In this document: piece by piece, positions 34,541-46,800 of the stretch
How the letters are laid out: each line of letters begins with the position of its first letter
Position numbering within the stretch: position 1 is the first letter of the stretch
DNA from: Rutpela maculata
Lineage: Eukaryota > Arthropoda > Insecta > Coleoptera > Cerambycidae
Assembly (NCBI GenBank): GCA_936432065.2
Contig: OW386285.2
Location: 261,338,317 to 261,402,316 of the forward strand
Direction of reading: 5' to 3'
DNA length: 64,000 nucleotides
Translations under genes and position numbers: made by a program
The notes under the pieces: model-generated
The model's input: the letters and a program-made list of their open reading frames with translations, nothing else
The model's database searches: none
What the model was told of the DNA's origin: nothing

Positions 34541-37500
34541 CTGGTATTCAATATTTTAAAATTTTAAAATTTCAGTCAATGTTGGAAGTACGTTTTAATT
34601 TTGTGGTTATATAGTGAAGCCAAATTTCGTCGCACTTTCAAAATTTGTGACTATCGCGACGTTAAAAATTTGGCGTAGTTTCCAATTTCTCGCCCATTGT
34701 GCCACACGTTGTCGGCGGCGTAAAAAAATGTAAGTCAAATTTTTAGTACCTATAGTATAGTTTCTAAAACTTTTCTTGTTGTGTTACAAAACATGTTTTG
34801 AGACGAAAAAGTCGATTTTTGTTTACTTTTATTTTGATCGATTCTACTGGGCTATTACAATGCCTATATGGCTGGCGATGAGCGCGTCAAGTGACAGTAT
34901 TCAAATGTTTGTGAAAACTACTTTGGAGGCAGTCTTTGCCTTTTATTTTTTACGGAACAGGATGATTTTTTTGTAAATATCTCCTTGTTGCGAAACAACA
35001 CTTTATAAAACTTGAATGAAATAAACTATTAGTTTGAACTGTACTGTTAGTTTTCAGCGGTGGGTAAGTTTATGATGCGGAGTACCATACAAGTTTGTAC
35101 CGGTTAAATGTGGCACGGCGGTTACCAACTAACGCAAAGGTATATCCGCACGCTTGAACTGCTGTGTTCCAACCTTTGTGTATGGCCCGCTATTATTCGA
35201 TAAAGTTGGATGTGAAACATTCCCGAAACATTAATGCTGGAAAATGGCACAAGGAGGAGTTTGGATCTGGCATGATGCCATAATTTGATTTTATATAAAT
35301 TAGTATTGAGATTTAGGAAAATTATGTATAATTATCTCGACCTATCTACTTTTTACAATATCATGTTATTATCATTGAAACATGTTTCAGTTTATTCATC
35401 AATTAATTAAATTCATCATGATTAATACAGACTTTCGTGAATGATAAATCTCTGTCATTATTATCAGATTCCGAAGCAGGAATTGTAAGATGTTAGTTGA
35501 ATATCAATGTTTGAAAATAAAATAAATGACTTTCGTTGATGTATTATTTATTTTATAATTCACAATGAGTTTATTTATATAATTTGTTTCGTAGTAGTTT
35601 AGAAAATGAGGTAAATTATCAAATATATACTATATTTGCGTAAAAAATATAAAAAACATTTAATGATGAAAATGATCAGCTTATAACTTTTATTTACGAG
35701 AGTGCTGTAGTCCATCTATGTCTCGAATTTCTTTTATTTGACACCATAGTGGAGTAAAAATAAAGTTAAAATCAAAATAAGAAAGTGTCTGGAATTTAAA
35801 GTACACATATAAAGAAGTATATGTATTAATTTTAGACTTCGGGCGAGGTCTGAAACATATTCATTTAAACGATTGAAATCGTAAAATATTATTTTTTCTC
35901 GAATTTTTTCAGACGTGGATATTATACGCAGTAAAATTTTGGATAGATCTGGATATACAAGCCCTCTATTAAATTAGGTATTAAATAGGTATTTAACCTA
36001 AAAAACTGTATGAACAGACAATATAGTATAGCTTTTTTCAACAATTTATTATAGCTTTAATACTATATCAACTTAAATAAACTTTTGAACAAATATGCTC
36101 TTCATGAATATTAACAAATACAGAAAATTTAAGTCAAAATGTTTGTTTAAACTGCCAAAACTATAAATTTTTCAAAATTTTCATCATAATTTTCATACTG
36201 TATGCTACTTGATGTTGATCAAAATAAATAGCTATCTTAGCTTTCTTTAACTCTAAAAGTATTAATCTCAATAGCACTGCATGAAAAAAATGTCCTTAGT
36301 ACGATCATTTCCAGATCTGTTATTTTCTCTAGAGTAAAAACAAGATCCTATATGACTAATTTTCTGACAACTAAAGTAGATCATAACATTTCACTCAGAT
36401 AAATACATTTTTAACGTCTAATATGCGAATAAAGCAACATACTGTATACTACAAAAATACCTAATTACATATTTCTTTGTATATTTTTCACGAACACATA
36501 CTGATATTTTTGTTATAATTTACGTTTATTCTATCAGTGTCAATATTAGAATTGAAGGTAATTAAGTTCTTGAAACTTTGTTACATTAAGTTTCTATGAG
36601 ATAAATAACAAACTTCTGAAAACTATTGATTTTCTACGAAAGTTATAAGAATTACTTGCTTGAGTTATCATGGAGGATGCCAAGTAAGAATTATTTATTT
36701 TAAGAGGAAGCCATTAGTACATTCAATAGGTTTCTTTTTGCAAAAATACCATGATAAGTCAATTGTTTTAAGTGCTCAGTGGTGTCCTCCGAGTGTTTTG
36801 CGAAGTTGGTGGAACCGGGAGGGGAAGTAAAAATGTTAAATATTTGGTCAGCACTATTTTATACAAATTTTTTCATAGGCTCATTTGCATAGAATTAACC
36901 GTTTGCAATTGAGAGCGAGTCAAAGTTTGCAAAAAATACTTTTTGCAAATTATTTCGTAAACTGTTGATCTTCATTGAAATATCACATGGCAAACTTGTA
37001 GAGCACTAAATTCTGTCATAGACGTCATTTTGTAGGATTAATAGTGTGCTCGAATATCGGGCCAGTGGCCTTTGTCTCAAAAAGAGTAGCAACCTTCCGC
37101 ACAAAACCGCTTCAAATCTTATTTTTTTAAATTTTTGTATATAAATCGATTTTTTAAATCGAACCCGCCTTCGAAACATGTCCCTAAAAAGTAATAAATA
37201 AAATTTCACTCAGTTTTACAAATACCTGTCTAACTATTAGTGGATAGTAGCAACCTTATTACCAAATATCAATTTGAAGTTCGTGCAATAAAAAAATACT
37301 AATTTCAAAAATACGTTTTGCACCGACTTAAAATTGATATTTGGCAAAGAGGTACAGTTTCTTGCTGCTTTGCACTTATGTGTGTTTAGTCTGATGGCAC
37401 TGGTTTAAACCAACTAGCCAGTCTCTAATAATACATCATAACCTCACTTTAGTTCCTTATAATAATATACTTTTAGTCCACAGTACATAATATCAAATAG

Positions 37501-37715
37501 TCGTTTACTTTTCGGTTTCCGCCATTGTATCAGGTTTCATATAAATCTGCAAAAAAATTGCTGGCATTATCGCATGTCAATTAAAAATGATCATTCAATG
37601 AAATCGTCGTCATTAACAGTATTGAAAACAATGACATGAGCGAGAGCATGCTGTATATTTGTTTGTAAAAGCAAATTGTTCAACGGGCGTATTTCTCAAG
37701 AAGTCTCAGTTCATA
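34541..37715. other. Unassigned 3.2-kb stretch
   Basis: AT-rich sequence without a gene I can recognise. A less AT-rich block at about 35060-35280 has no clear ORF. A small inverted repeat (ccaaatatcaatttgaagttcgtgca against tgcaccgacttaaaattgat, then atttgg) lies at 37261-37345. Confidence 0.35.
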
Positions 37716-40048
37716 TAGACCGAGAGCTGGCAGTAAAAATAACTTCCTCATAAGTTACCAAAGGTTTGAACTGACACGTCGGTACTACTTTAGGTTGTAA
37801 TTTTAAAACCGCCCGTCTGCCGGGCGTAATTGGTCGCTTTATTAGAGCAGAAATTTAAAAAAAAAAATTAAAAATAGCTCATAACTACATAAATCGTAGG
37901 CGTCTGCCGTTGGGAATGGTCGCTATTTTAGAGCAGACGCTGTCAATTACGTCAAAAAAATGCCGTCAACTTCCTCACAGGTTATCGCCGTTATTTTTGA
38001 GTCAAAATATTACTAAATATGTTAGTAACCAAAGTTGAAAAGGAAAACTTTGGTAGACGGTCGCATTCAAACCGCAGACGGGGTTTTAAGTTGAAAAGTA
38101 AAAAAAAAATTGTCTACACCGAAACTGCAAATTTTAGCTTATAAAAGGTACCTACTTGGGTTACAGATTTGCAAAATTTCTTACAACTGATAATCACTTA
38201 TAACTTTTCTTAAGTAAATATTGCATTTTTAAAATAAGCGTTATCATATATGTCAAAAAACGCCGTCAACTCGCATTCAAAGGACAGACGGGAGTAAATG
38301 CTATCAATATATGAAAGTACGCGTAATACCTAAATTATTTAAAATGATCCTGGGGAATATAGAGGTCCTTAAGCAAAAATTTTATGTAACAAAGAGGCTA
38401 GTGATATAATACTTATTAAATATTTATTTAATTTTAAACACCCAATAAAAACAAAAGAAATAGAAGCAAAAATAGAAAAAAATCATCTATTCATCTTTAT
38501 CACCATGCATGCATACAAATTTTTCAATGCCTTGAATTTGCTCTTCCGATATATCCTGGGAATAGCCAAAATAAGCAAAAATTCTGGCAATATTTAGATC
38601 TTTCTCATCATTTGCCCGAAAAGGTAAAACAAAGCCTTTTAACATTATTGAGAAAGATCTAAATATTGCCAGAATTTTTGCTTCTTTTGGCCATTCCCAG
38701 GATATATCGGAAGAGCAAATTCAAGGCATTGAAAAACTTGTATGCTGCATGCATGGTAGGCATAATGCTAATAGTGCGAAAGGAACAAGGCTAGATTTGT
38801 TTCTTAGGAACCATGATGGTACTGTATCCCAGAGAAGAAATCCATTAAATAAAGTGAAAAACTTTGATGGGAGCTTGATGCCACCTTGTCGAAAGGTACT
38901 AATAAATAAAATAAAAAGGGTTAATCAAGTTTGCGCCATCTGGAATTATGCAACAGAGGCTAATCCAAATTTTTTAAATCCTGAAGAACATGGCTGGCTT
39001 TTAATCGATGAAAGATACCAAGTGGAATGGTTTATTGGACCACAAACCCCTTCTACACTCGAAGAAATTTGCAAAATCCCAGATTTGGACATAGATGAAG
39101 ATGACGTATTTTACAACACAAGTGGTTATGAAGATGAATAGATGAATTTTTTCTATTTTTGCTTCTATTTCTTTTGTTTTTATTGGGTGTTTAAAATTAA
39201 ATAAATATTTAATAAGTATTATATCACTAGCCTCTTTGTTACATAAAATTTCTGCTTAAGGACCTCTATATTCCCGAGGTTAAATAATTTAGTTATTACG
39301 CGTACTTTCATATATTGATAGCAATTTACTCCCGTCTGTCCTTTGAATGCGACCGTCCACCGAAGTGTTCTTTATACATCTTTATTACTTACACAATAAT
39401 AAATATTTATTGAAAAAAAAATTGAACTTGTGAAGGAGTTGACGGCGTTTTTTGACATATGTGATAACGCTTATTTTAAAAATGCAATATTTAATTAAGA
39501 AAAGTTACAAGTGATTATCAATTGTAAGAAATTTTGCAAATCTTTAATCCAAGTAGGTACCTTTTATAAGCTAAAATTTGCAGTTCCGGTGTAGACAATT
39601 TTTTTTTTACTTTTCAACTTAAAACCCCGTCTGCGGTTTGAATGCGACCATCGGCCAAAGTTTTCTTTTTCAACTTTGGTTACTAACATATTTAGTAATA
39701 TTTTGATACAAAAATAACGGCGATAACCTGTGAGGAAGTTGACGGCGTTTTTTTGACGTAATTGACAGTGTCTGCTCTAAAATAGCGACCATTCCCAACG
39801 GCAGACGCCTACGATTTCAATTTAGTTAAGATCTTAGACCATTTTCATACAAAATTTATGTTGATAATAATTGGGTAGTTATGAGCTATTTTTAATTTTT
39901 TTTTTTTTTAATTTAAATCTAAGAAAGCGACCAATTACGCCCGGCAGACGGGCGGTTTTAAAATTACAACCTAAAGTAGTACCGACGTGTCAGTTCAAAC
40001 CTTTGGTAACTTATGAGGAAGTTATTTTTACTGCCAGCTCTCGGTCTA
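37716..40048. mobile_element. 2.3-kb palindromic element carrying a gene fragment
   Basis: TAGACCGAGAGCTGGCAGTA at 37716 is reversed exactly at the right end (40048), and arms pair all the way in to a 41-bp loop (38608-38648). The right arm contains about 490 bp of coding sequence. The left arm carries the inverted copy of the first ~110 bp of it and of its last few codons, but lacks about 370 bp in between. TA lies just inside each edge (or 'ata' outside), so the target duplication is TA or ATA. Repeated cgtctgccg and gccgtcaac motifs line the arms. Confidence 0.85.
38608..39141 (+). CDS. Captured C-terminal part of uncharacterised nuclease-like family
   Basis: An open frame from the palindrome loop reads SFARKGKTKPF, ASFGHSQDISEEQIQGIEKL, a CCMHG block (first ATG 38749), DGSLMPPCRKVLINKIKRVN, QVCAIWNYATEA, EEHGWLL and VEWFIGPQTP, ending in an acidic tail (DIDEDD). 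The order SSFAxKGK, IEK-[LF]-V, PP-C/T-x-x-x-L, R-x-x-Y/N-x-x-x-x-W, GW, W-x-x-x-x-x-P matches the piece at 53.5 kb (SSFAMKGK, LEKFT, PPTKEAL, AYQAGQIW, WGW). The PIN-like N-terminal half is missing, so this is probably a captured fragment, although its 130-codon ORF is intact. Confidence 0.6.
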   Translation, partial: SFARKGKTKPFNIIEKDLNIARIFASFGHSQDISEEQIQGIEKLVCCMHGRHNANSAKGTRLDLFLRNHDGTVSQRRNPLNKVKNFDGSLMPPCRKVLINKIKRVNQVCAIWNYATEANPNFLNPEEHGWLLIDERYQVEWFIGPQTPSTLEEICKIPDLDIDEDDVFYNTSGYEDE

Positions 40049-40527
40049 ATACTGTTGTAGAAAACATTCTTCGGCTGATTCGCCTCCATGCAAGGCTCTG
40101 TTTCATTGCAAAATGGTATATGACAGGATAGGAAGTTATAATAATGTGTTTGTGAGAAATTATTATTATTGTAAATCGAGAACTAAATTTTTAATTGATA
40201 TCATCGGCGACTCCGCCAAATCTTCGAATACGCCCGTAATTAAAAAAAAAAGTTTCCAATTCTTGTTCACCTTACACTAAACGTTGTGTGAGACCACCGC
40301 CGGACCATAGCCTACAGTTAGTAGCAGGTTTGACAGAAATTGAGGGGGGTGGAAAGGTTCCTTTTTTCAATTCATCTCTTATAACTCGGAAACTATGCGT
40401 CGCACGGAAAAAGGTAATCTATGCAAAATTAAACGTAATTAAATTTTCCACAAGAATGTTTATATTCATTTTCTTCCTATGTGTTATAGTTTACGAGATA
40501 CTCGCCAGCGAAAATCGATGATTAATA

Positions 40528-40737
40528 TGTAGCGGTTTGTTGTCGGGTAGCTGGTTTGGAGCTTAATCAGGGTCCAGATTAGTTAATAAGACAGCCCAAT
40601 AAAAATATAAACAATTTATTTACTTCTTCAAACAGGTAATGTGTGGCAGTGTTACATATTATACAGGTACAGGTTATACAGGTCCGTATCTTTTTCGGTT
40701 CTTAGGATAAGATTTTCTATTATCCGAGAGAGAGAGG

Positions 40738-40794
<57 letters not shown>

Positions 40795-41301
40795 TAACGA
40801 TGCGATGTGACGTTAGTTGCTGCTACTGGAGTGGCGTCGGGCGAATATCGTCGACTCAAGAAGTTTCCCAACTCAACACGCTGTAGGAGGTCTCCAGGTC
40901 AGGCTCATCCGCTCTGGCTCTGGCGGCGAAACGGCGTCGGTGAATGACTGTCGACTCGAGGGGTCCCAGCTCACCACGATGAAGGATTCCCTAGGTCAGA
41001 TTGCATTCGTTCCGTCGTGTTTGCGTCGGGAGATGCACAAAACTGTAATATGTCCAGTTCACCACGCTGAAGACAGATTGACAGAATTGCCCACACTGAA
41101 TTAGTTGATTTGTGGCCGGGCTTTTATATCCGAGAATTCTCGCTTACTGGTGACGCAGAACTGCGTATAGTTTAGTGTCGTGTGCAAATCCGTGCCTCTA
41201 GATGGGAGCTGGGTAGATTTGCGTGCCGTGTGCACATTGGTGTCGTGTGTAAATCCGGAAACTTTAGTAATGGAACATGAATTTATGAATGCTTCATTAC
41301 A
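40528..41301 (-). mobile_element. Solo LTR (Gypsy-like) with AATA target duplication
   Basis: The insert begins TGTAGCGG and ends ATTACA, giving TGTA...TACA ends, and is flanked by AATA at 40524-40527 and 41302-41305. The minus strand carries a TATAAAAG box at 41121-41128, followed about 30 bp on by a TCAGT-type start region, as in retrotransposon LTRs. AATAAA-like sequence lies near its far end. A (GA)n run is inside. A 4-bp duplication and TG...CA ends fit Gypsy-type solo LTRs. The other palindrome arm lacks this insert. Confidence 0.7.
40725..40792. repeat. (GA)n microsatellite
   Basis: About 30 GA units with two interruptions (gggag aaag), inside the solo LTR. Confidence 0.95.
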
Positions 41302-41458
41302 AATAAAAAAGAAATCAATTATGTACCATGAATATTTCTATCAAAGCGGTTTACCGTGGTCTGCTAATAAATCACAGTCACAAAAAAATCTTTATTTTAC
41401 AACACTCGACGTATTTACTAACGTAATATTTTCTCGAAATCTATACATTTCCTTAAAT

Positions 41459-41996
41459 ATACACTTAAAATGAAGATACCCTTATAACTTTTTCATTTTG
41501 TTTCCGATTTGAATCAAATTTTACTCAAGTATAGAACAAATCAGAATCTACTTATGACCAGAGAAACATTCGGCTGCTACAAAGGTAAAGCTACCTGCGG
41601 TACCAAAATATGCTGAAAAAAATACAACATTTTGAATGTTAGAAATTCTAAAAAATGCATCTGATCGGCGCCACAAACGTACATACAGTACATATACCAA
41701 AATTTGATTATTGATGAAGGATTTCTCATACATAAGCTCATCCGGCAAAGGAGATCCTCAGTTTCCGCGCAATCTGTGGTGGCTACGTGAAATTCGCCAA
41801 GACCCACCAATATGATTTTTAATCTTTTTCCTCATATTTTGGTACCGCAGGTGGCTTTGCTTTTATAGCAGGTGAATGATTTTCTGGTCATAAGTAGATC
41901 CTAATTTGTTCTATACTTGTGTATAGAATATTGTTATTCAAATCGGAACCAAAATGAAAAAGAGGGTATCTTCATTTTAAGTGAGTCATTCCGTAT
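41459..41996. mobile_element. Inner fold-back, same family as 11822-12523
   Basis: ACTTAAAATGAAGATACCCT at 41461 is reversed at gggtatcttcattttaagtg near 41960-41980. The arms share 'tacttatgaccag', 'ggtaccaaaatatg' and 'ctggtcataagtagatccta' with the inner fold-back at 11.8 kb. The left terminus lacks the last ~12 bp seen at the right (agtcattccgtata). The short ORFs within it are not supported. Confidence 0.75.
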
Positions 41997-42335
41997 ATTT
42001 AAGAAAATGTATAGATTGCGACAAAATATTACGTGAGTAAATATGTCCAGTGTTGTAAAATAAAGATTGTTTTGTGACTGTGATTTATTAGCAGACCACG
42101 GTAAACCGCTTTGATAGAAATGTTCAATATTGATTTTTTTTTAATTAATTATCGATTTTCGCTGGCAAATATCTCGTAAACTATAACACATAGGAAGAAA
42201 ATGAATATGAACATTCTTCTGGGAAATTTAATTACGTTTAATTTTGCATAGATTCCCTTTTTCCGTACGATGCATCGTTTCCGAGTTATACGCGAAGAAT
42301 CGAAAAAAGGAACCTTTCCACCTCCCTCTCTCCCT

Positions 42336-42574
42336 GAAGCGGCGGAGCTAGGGGCGGGGACAACACATTCCTGAAGAGCAAAATTCTGCCCTCCTCAATG
42401 TTCTCTACAACTTGTTTATTTTGACTGGACTATGGCGTTTTTAATGTGTTACGGAGTTATCTCTCCTGGGTTCGAATCTCAGCCGCGGCAGATGGCAACG
42501 TTGCTGGGAATGGTTGTTATGTTCTTGTCTGTGTGCGTATTCTGGTTGACTGGTGTTAAGTCTGAACTTAGAAT
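42336..42574 (+). repeat. tRNA B-box-containing stretch next to LINE 3' end
   Basis: CCTGGGTTCGAATCTCAGCC at about 42467 contains a good polymerase III B box (GGTTCGAATCTC). I cannot see a matching A box upstream, so this may be a truncated tRNA-derived SINE. It ends where the minus-strand LINE 3' tail (aatagaatagat) begins. Confidence 0.35.
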
Positions 42575-42833
42575 AGAATAGATATTTATTTTCCCATTTG
42601 ATCAATTACATGATATTGGATGTGTCAAAAACTTAATGCTAGTTACTACAGTACAAGATAAAACTTAAAACTAGAGTACAAGATAAAACTTAGAACTTAG
42701 AGTAAAATAGTGGAGTGAATAAGATAAAATTTAAAGTACACAGTTTTATTATAAAATGTCTATCGCATCAAAAGACAAGACCTAAAAAATAAAGCAATAA
42801 GGCAACTGTAAAAATGTTTTACTACCGATATGG

Positions 42834-45746
42834 TCAGGCATTTAGAAATTCGTCTACAGAATAGAAGCAGTTTTCAATTAGATATGCTTTGAGATTTTTT
42901 TTAAAGTGTTTTATGGAGTGGCATTGTTTAATCTCATTTGACAATTTGTTATAGAATAAAGCACCTTGATAATATGGGTTGTTTTTATAGAGCTCAAGGT
43001 GGTGTGCATCATACTGTAAGTCATTCCTACCCCTCGTATCGTAGTTATGATTGTTTCTATGTTGAGTAAAGTTCTCAAAATTGGTTTTAACAAAGCATAA
43101 AACATTATATATGTAGAAACCAGGCAGGGTTAATATTTCACGTTCTCTAAAACTATCTCTACAACTGACATTAAAGTTCATTCCAAGCATGTATCGTAGG
43201 CACGTTTTTGCAGTTTAAATATTCTATTTGACTCAGATGATTTTCCCCATAATACAATACCATATGTCATAACGGACTCAAAGTTAGCATGGTAGTAGGT
43301 CTTGACAACTGTAAAGCTACAAATATCCCGTAATTGTTTTAAGGCATAACAGATACTGGCCAACTTAGAGCTCAAAATATGAATATGTGCATCCCATTTT
43401 AGATGTTCATCCAACTACTACACCCAATAACTTAAAAGTTGAGGTCTGTTTTATTGTGCTTCCATTTATTTTTACCAATGCACTTTGGTGTGGTTTAAGA
43501 CTTGATGAGTAAAATGCCATGTTCACTGTTTTACTCTGGTTCATAGCTAAACATTGTTCACAGAGATATTTATAGGTTTTATTTAGGTTTTTATTGACGT
43601 CTTTTACGAGGACAGTAAAATTATCTGAGCTGGCAGTAAGCAAGGTTATATCATCAGCATATGTTGTAGTAGATCCAGATTCAATTGTTTTATGTAAGTC
43701 ATTGATAAAAATTATGAAGAGCACAGGACCTAAAATTGACCCTTGTGGAACACCATTTTTATTATGCATTGTTTCAGATTTTTTTCCTTTGCACACAACA
43801 TATTGATGTCTCTGAGATAGGTATGATTTGAACCACTGCAAACAGACTCCCCTAATACCAAGTAGCTCAAGTTTGCTTAGCAGAATAGTATGATCGACGC
43901 AATCAAATGCTTTAGATAGGTCTATATAGCTTGCAAGTACATCATTACCTTCGTCTAGATTTCGATACACTTCACTAATGAATGCGATTAGGGCTGTAGT
44001 TGTCGATTTACCTTTAGTGAAACCATGTTGATCACTGGATATTGTTTTACTTTTATCTAAAAAATTTATCAGTCGAGCTAGCATGGCCTTCTCTATTATT
44101 TTAGATATTACTGACAGTAGTGCTATTGGCCTATAGTTATCAACTAAGTCTCTTTCACCTTTCTTATAAATGGGTATAATTTTACTTAATTTAAGGATGT
44201 CGGGAAATATACCATGTTTGAAACTATTGTTTATAATATGAGTCAGTACCTCAGCGATTTGTACTTTAGCAGCCTTTATAAGTTTTGTTGCAATGTCATC
44301 AGGACCAGTGGAGTTAGAAGTCTTTAATGAATCTATGATGTTTATGATCTCGGAGACCGAGACTGGATTCAGAAATATTGATGCTGTGTTAGACAGTATG
44401 GAGACATTTTCTTTATTAAAGAGAGGCAAAGATTGATTAATTAGAAGTGGAGTGTCAATAAAAAATTTTGAAAAGGTTTTGGCAATTTGTTCAGGATCTG
44501 AAATAATGGTGTTGTTGATATTGAGTGATTGTACATCGTTTGTTTTTTGTTTATTATGGTTAGTGTTATTTTTTATGATGTTCCACATAGACTTGGTTTT
44601 ATTAGGTGCGTTTGAGATGATATCATCATTATGCATTTTTTTCGCTGCACGGATTACTCTTTTATATATTTTTTTATAATTATTATAGTAGTCTGGATCT
44701 AGTAAATTTGATTTGTAGAGTGAATAAAGGTTCTTAAGATGTATTGCTGAATTTTTAATAGCAGGAGTTATCCATGATTTCGATTTCTTAATATTTTGAG
44801 AGTAACAATTTTTAAGTGGAAAGAAAGTGTTTATATAATATTGTAAAATGTCATTAAAGATTTGATATTGGTTATTGACATCATAGTGATTAGCCCTGTA
44901 CACAGCTGTCCATGTTTCTTTAGAAAGGTGTTCAATAAAGTTCGGTAAATTATGTTGAGAATAAAATCTACGTTTAAAAGGTGCTTCAGATGGTTCCGGT
45001 AACTTGGAAATAGTTAGAACTATTGCACTATGGTCAGATAGTCCGTTAGTTATAACTGAGGAATCACCTGCTAGATTTGTGCATATATAATCTATACCAG
45101 TCATTGTAGCCGGTCTAGTAGGTTCATTGGTTGTGGATCTTAATGAGAATACGTTTAAAATATCAACGAGATCGTTACGGTATTTCGAGGTTGTTAGATA
45201 GTCTATATTAAAGTCGCCGCATAGAATAAAACTTTTTGATTTGTACTTGTCAAATAAGAGATCAAGACATTGTTCCAGTTGCCTTAAAAAATCGTCACAG
45301 TTTGATTTAGGGCAATAAATACATACAATAAAATAGTTAATTCCATTAACAGTTAACTTTACACCACAACATTCAAAAATATTTACAATATAAAATTCTT
45401 TTAATTCAGTCAGCTCGTCGGCTGTGAGATGAGATTTTGTGAAGATAACACTTCCCCCAAAACCGGTCGGTCGGCAGGAGTGTGCAGAGATCATATAGCC
45501 CATTATGTTACAGGCATTTAATTCATCAGGGTTAAGCCAGTGTTCAGTGAGACAAATAACAGAAATGTTTTCTGTTTTAACAAAAATTTCTAGTTCAATA
45601 GTTTTGTTTCTTACACTTTGAAGATTTTGGTGTAGTATTTTGAGCTCATCTGTATCAGTTGTGTTATGAGAAGACAGCTTTGATAAAGTGTCAACATTTT
45701 TCTTATTTATGTTTATGTGAGTAAGGTCTTGATCGAAAAAATTCAA
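42834..45746 (-). pseudogene. LINE ORF2: AP endonuclease + reverse transcriptase, two frameshifts
   Basis: The first 779 codons (43407-45746) contain the endonuclease. Its motifs are LHQNLQS near residue 38, LTEHWL near 66, GDFNIDYL near 177 and the catalytic SDHSAIV near 237. The RT follows, with IPIYKKGERDLVDNYRPIAL near 510, DLSKAFDCVDH near 606, GVPQGSILGPVLF near 668 and catalytic YADD near 697. One frameshift near 43415 leads into DEHLKWDAHI (43178-43414). A second near 43195 leads into the tail with HNYDTRGR, LFYNKLSNEIK and LKAYLIENCFYSVDEF (42834-43190). It would drive target-primed reverse transcription if intact. It overlaps ORF1 by 44 bp. Confidence 0.9.
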
Positions 45747-46738
45747 ATTTATGGATGACCAAATCTGGCCACAGGTCAGGATTCAGTAGTTCATCTTCGA
45801 GGTCTTTCTTGGCATCTATGCGAAAGCTAGTGTATTCCCCTGATCTTGCAGGTAGTTCTTTAACAACAAAGGTTTCATCTTCAAAGTTTTCATGTAGATA
45901 TTCCTGCATGTCATTTACGGAGACATCTGGTGATACTTTTCCAACAAAGATGGCAGTTTTCTGGATAATAACAGCAGCAGAGATCTTCGATTTTCCTGGC
46001 ATCATCGTTTCTTTAATAGTAGCATTCTGTGCATTGTTACTCAACTTAGCCTGGGTATTGAAAGTTTGAGAATGCTTCGTACCGGTGTTAGTGTTACTGT
46101 TCACATTTATTTTTCTTTGCTGTAATCCTTGTCTCTGGGTAGATTCAGTCGGGGGTGAGTTTGAAGAAGTTGGTGTTCTTGTATTTTTTAATGACCCTGG
46201 GTGTCTTGGAAGCGTAGCACGGATTTCACCAAGAGAGCTCTTTAGGTTTTTAAACTCCTTTTCTAGAGTGCTTATTTGTCGTTCCAAGTCTTTTTGAGAA
46301 GTTTTATTAGGTTCATTAAATGCATCATCAGGAGAGAGATTATAGGTGGCTTGAGACTTTTCAGCTCTTTGTGATTTTTCTGTCAGTAGTTTTACTAGGT
46401 CAACATTGGATTCCTTAATGACGTTCATGAAAGTGTCAAGCTTGCTTGTGATTTCTGCATAGTGTGCTTTAAGTTGATTGTCAATTATGTTAGAAATTTC
46501 ATTTCTCAGATCGGATACGTGCCGAATTTAATGAAGAATTGGCAGTGGAGGCCAACGTAGGATTGCAGTCAATACACCAATAAGGTATAATTCTTTTTTT
46601 GAGGGTAACAGCTCTCATTTCAGTGGAAGTTATTTTTGCACATTGTTGGCACAGCCCAATGTTGCAGTTGTCACAGACAGCAAGGGTATCTGTGTCAAAT
46701 ATATCATTACATTTCATGCAATTGGTATTATTGGGCAT
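45703..46738 (-). pseudogene. LINE ORF1: PHD-like finger, coiled coil, basic/RRM-like C-terminus, one frameshift
   Basis: It starts MPNNTNCMKCNDIF at 46738. Cys pairs CMKC, CDNC, CQQC and WCIDC form a PHD-like zinc finger over ~60 residues. The frame then shifts near 46525 into RHVSDLRNEISNIIDNQ and continues as 45703-46428. That part has heptad-like stretches (DLERQISTLEKEFKNLKSSL), a Ser/Thr/Asn-rich linker and a C-terminal part (AIFVGKVSPDVSVNDMQEYL ... SFRIDAKKDLEDELLNPDLW) with an RRM-like feel. PHD-containing ORF1 proteins are known in CR1-group LINEs; they bind element RNA. Confidence 0.8.
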
Positions 46739-46800
46739 TTTTGGTTGATGTCAGTGGTTAATAAAGGAGACAGAATTAGTTTCCTTTAAATAGCAAATAT

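Larger units (their letters stand above)
40349..42335. mobile_element. Fold-back with a nested fold-back and a solo LTR in one arm
   Basis: The left arm 40350-40527 (gaaaggttccttttttcaat, gttatagtttacgagatact, gccagcgaaaatcgat) pairs in reverse with 42150-42335. It resumes at 41302-41458 (aaagcggtttaccgtggtct, cttaaatatac), pairing with 41997-42125. The arm is interrupted by a 774-bp LTR-like insertion, and the centre is occupied by a second palindrome (41459-41996). Confidence 0.8.
42575..46800 (-). mobile_element. Nearly full-length CR1-like LINE
   Basis: Minus-strand element with ORF1 (46738 to 45703), ORF2 (45746 to 42834), a ~260-bp 3' UTR and a 3' tail of TATTC-type repeats (ctattctattcta on the minus strand at 42573-42590). 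ORF1 has a PHD-like zinc finger. ORF2 has an AP endonuclease and RT but no RNase H, a combination known for CR1-clade LINEs. At least three frameshifts (about 46525, 43415 and 43195) make it inactive, though it is otherwise well preserved and so probably young. The 5' end is not clear; it may reach about 47100. Confidence 0.8.

Noticed and set aside
40641..40886. ORFs made of Arg-Glu or Ser-Leu repeats
   Set aside because: They are translations of the (GA)n microsatellite.
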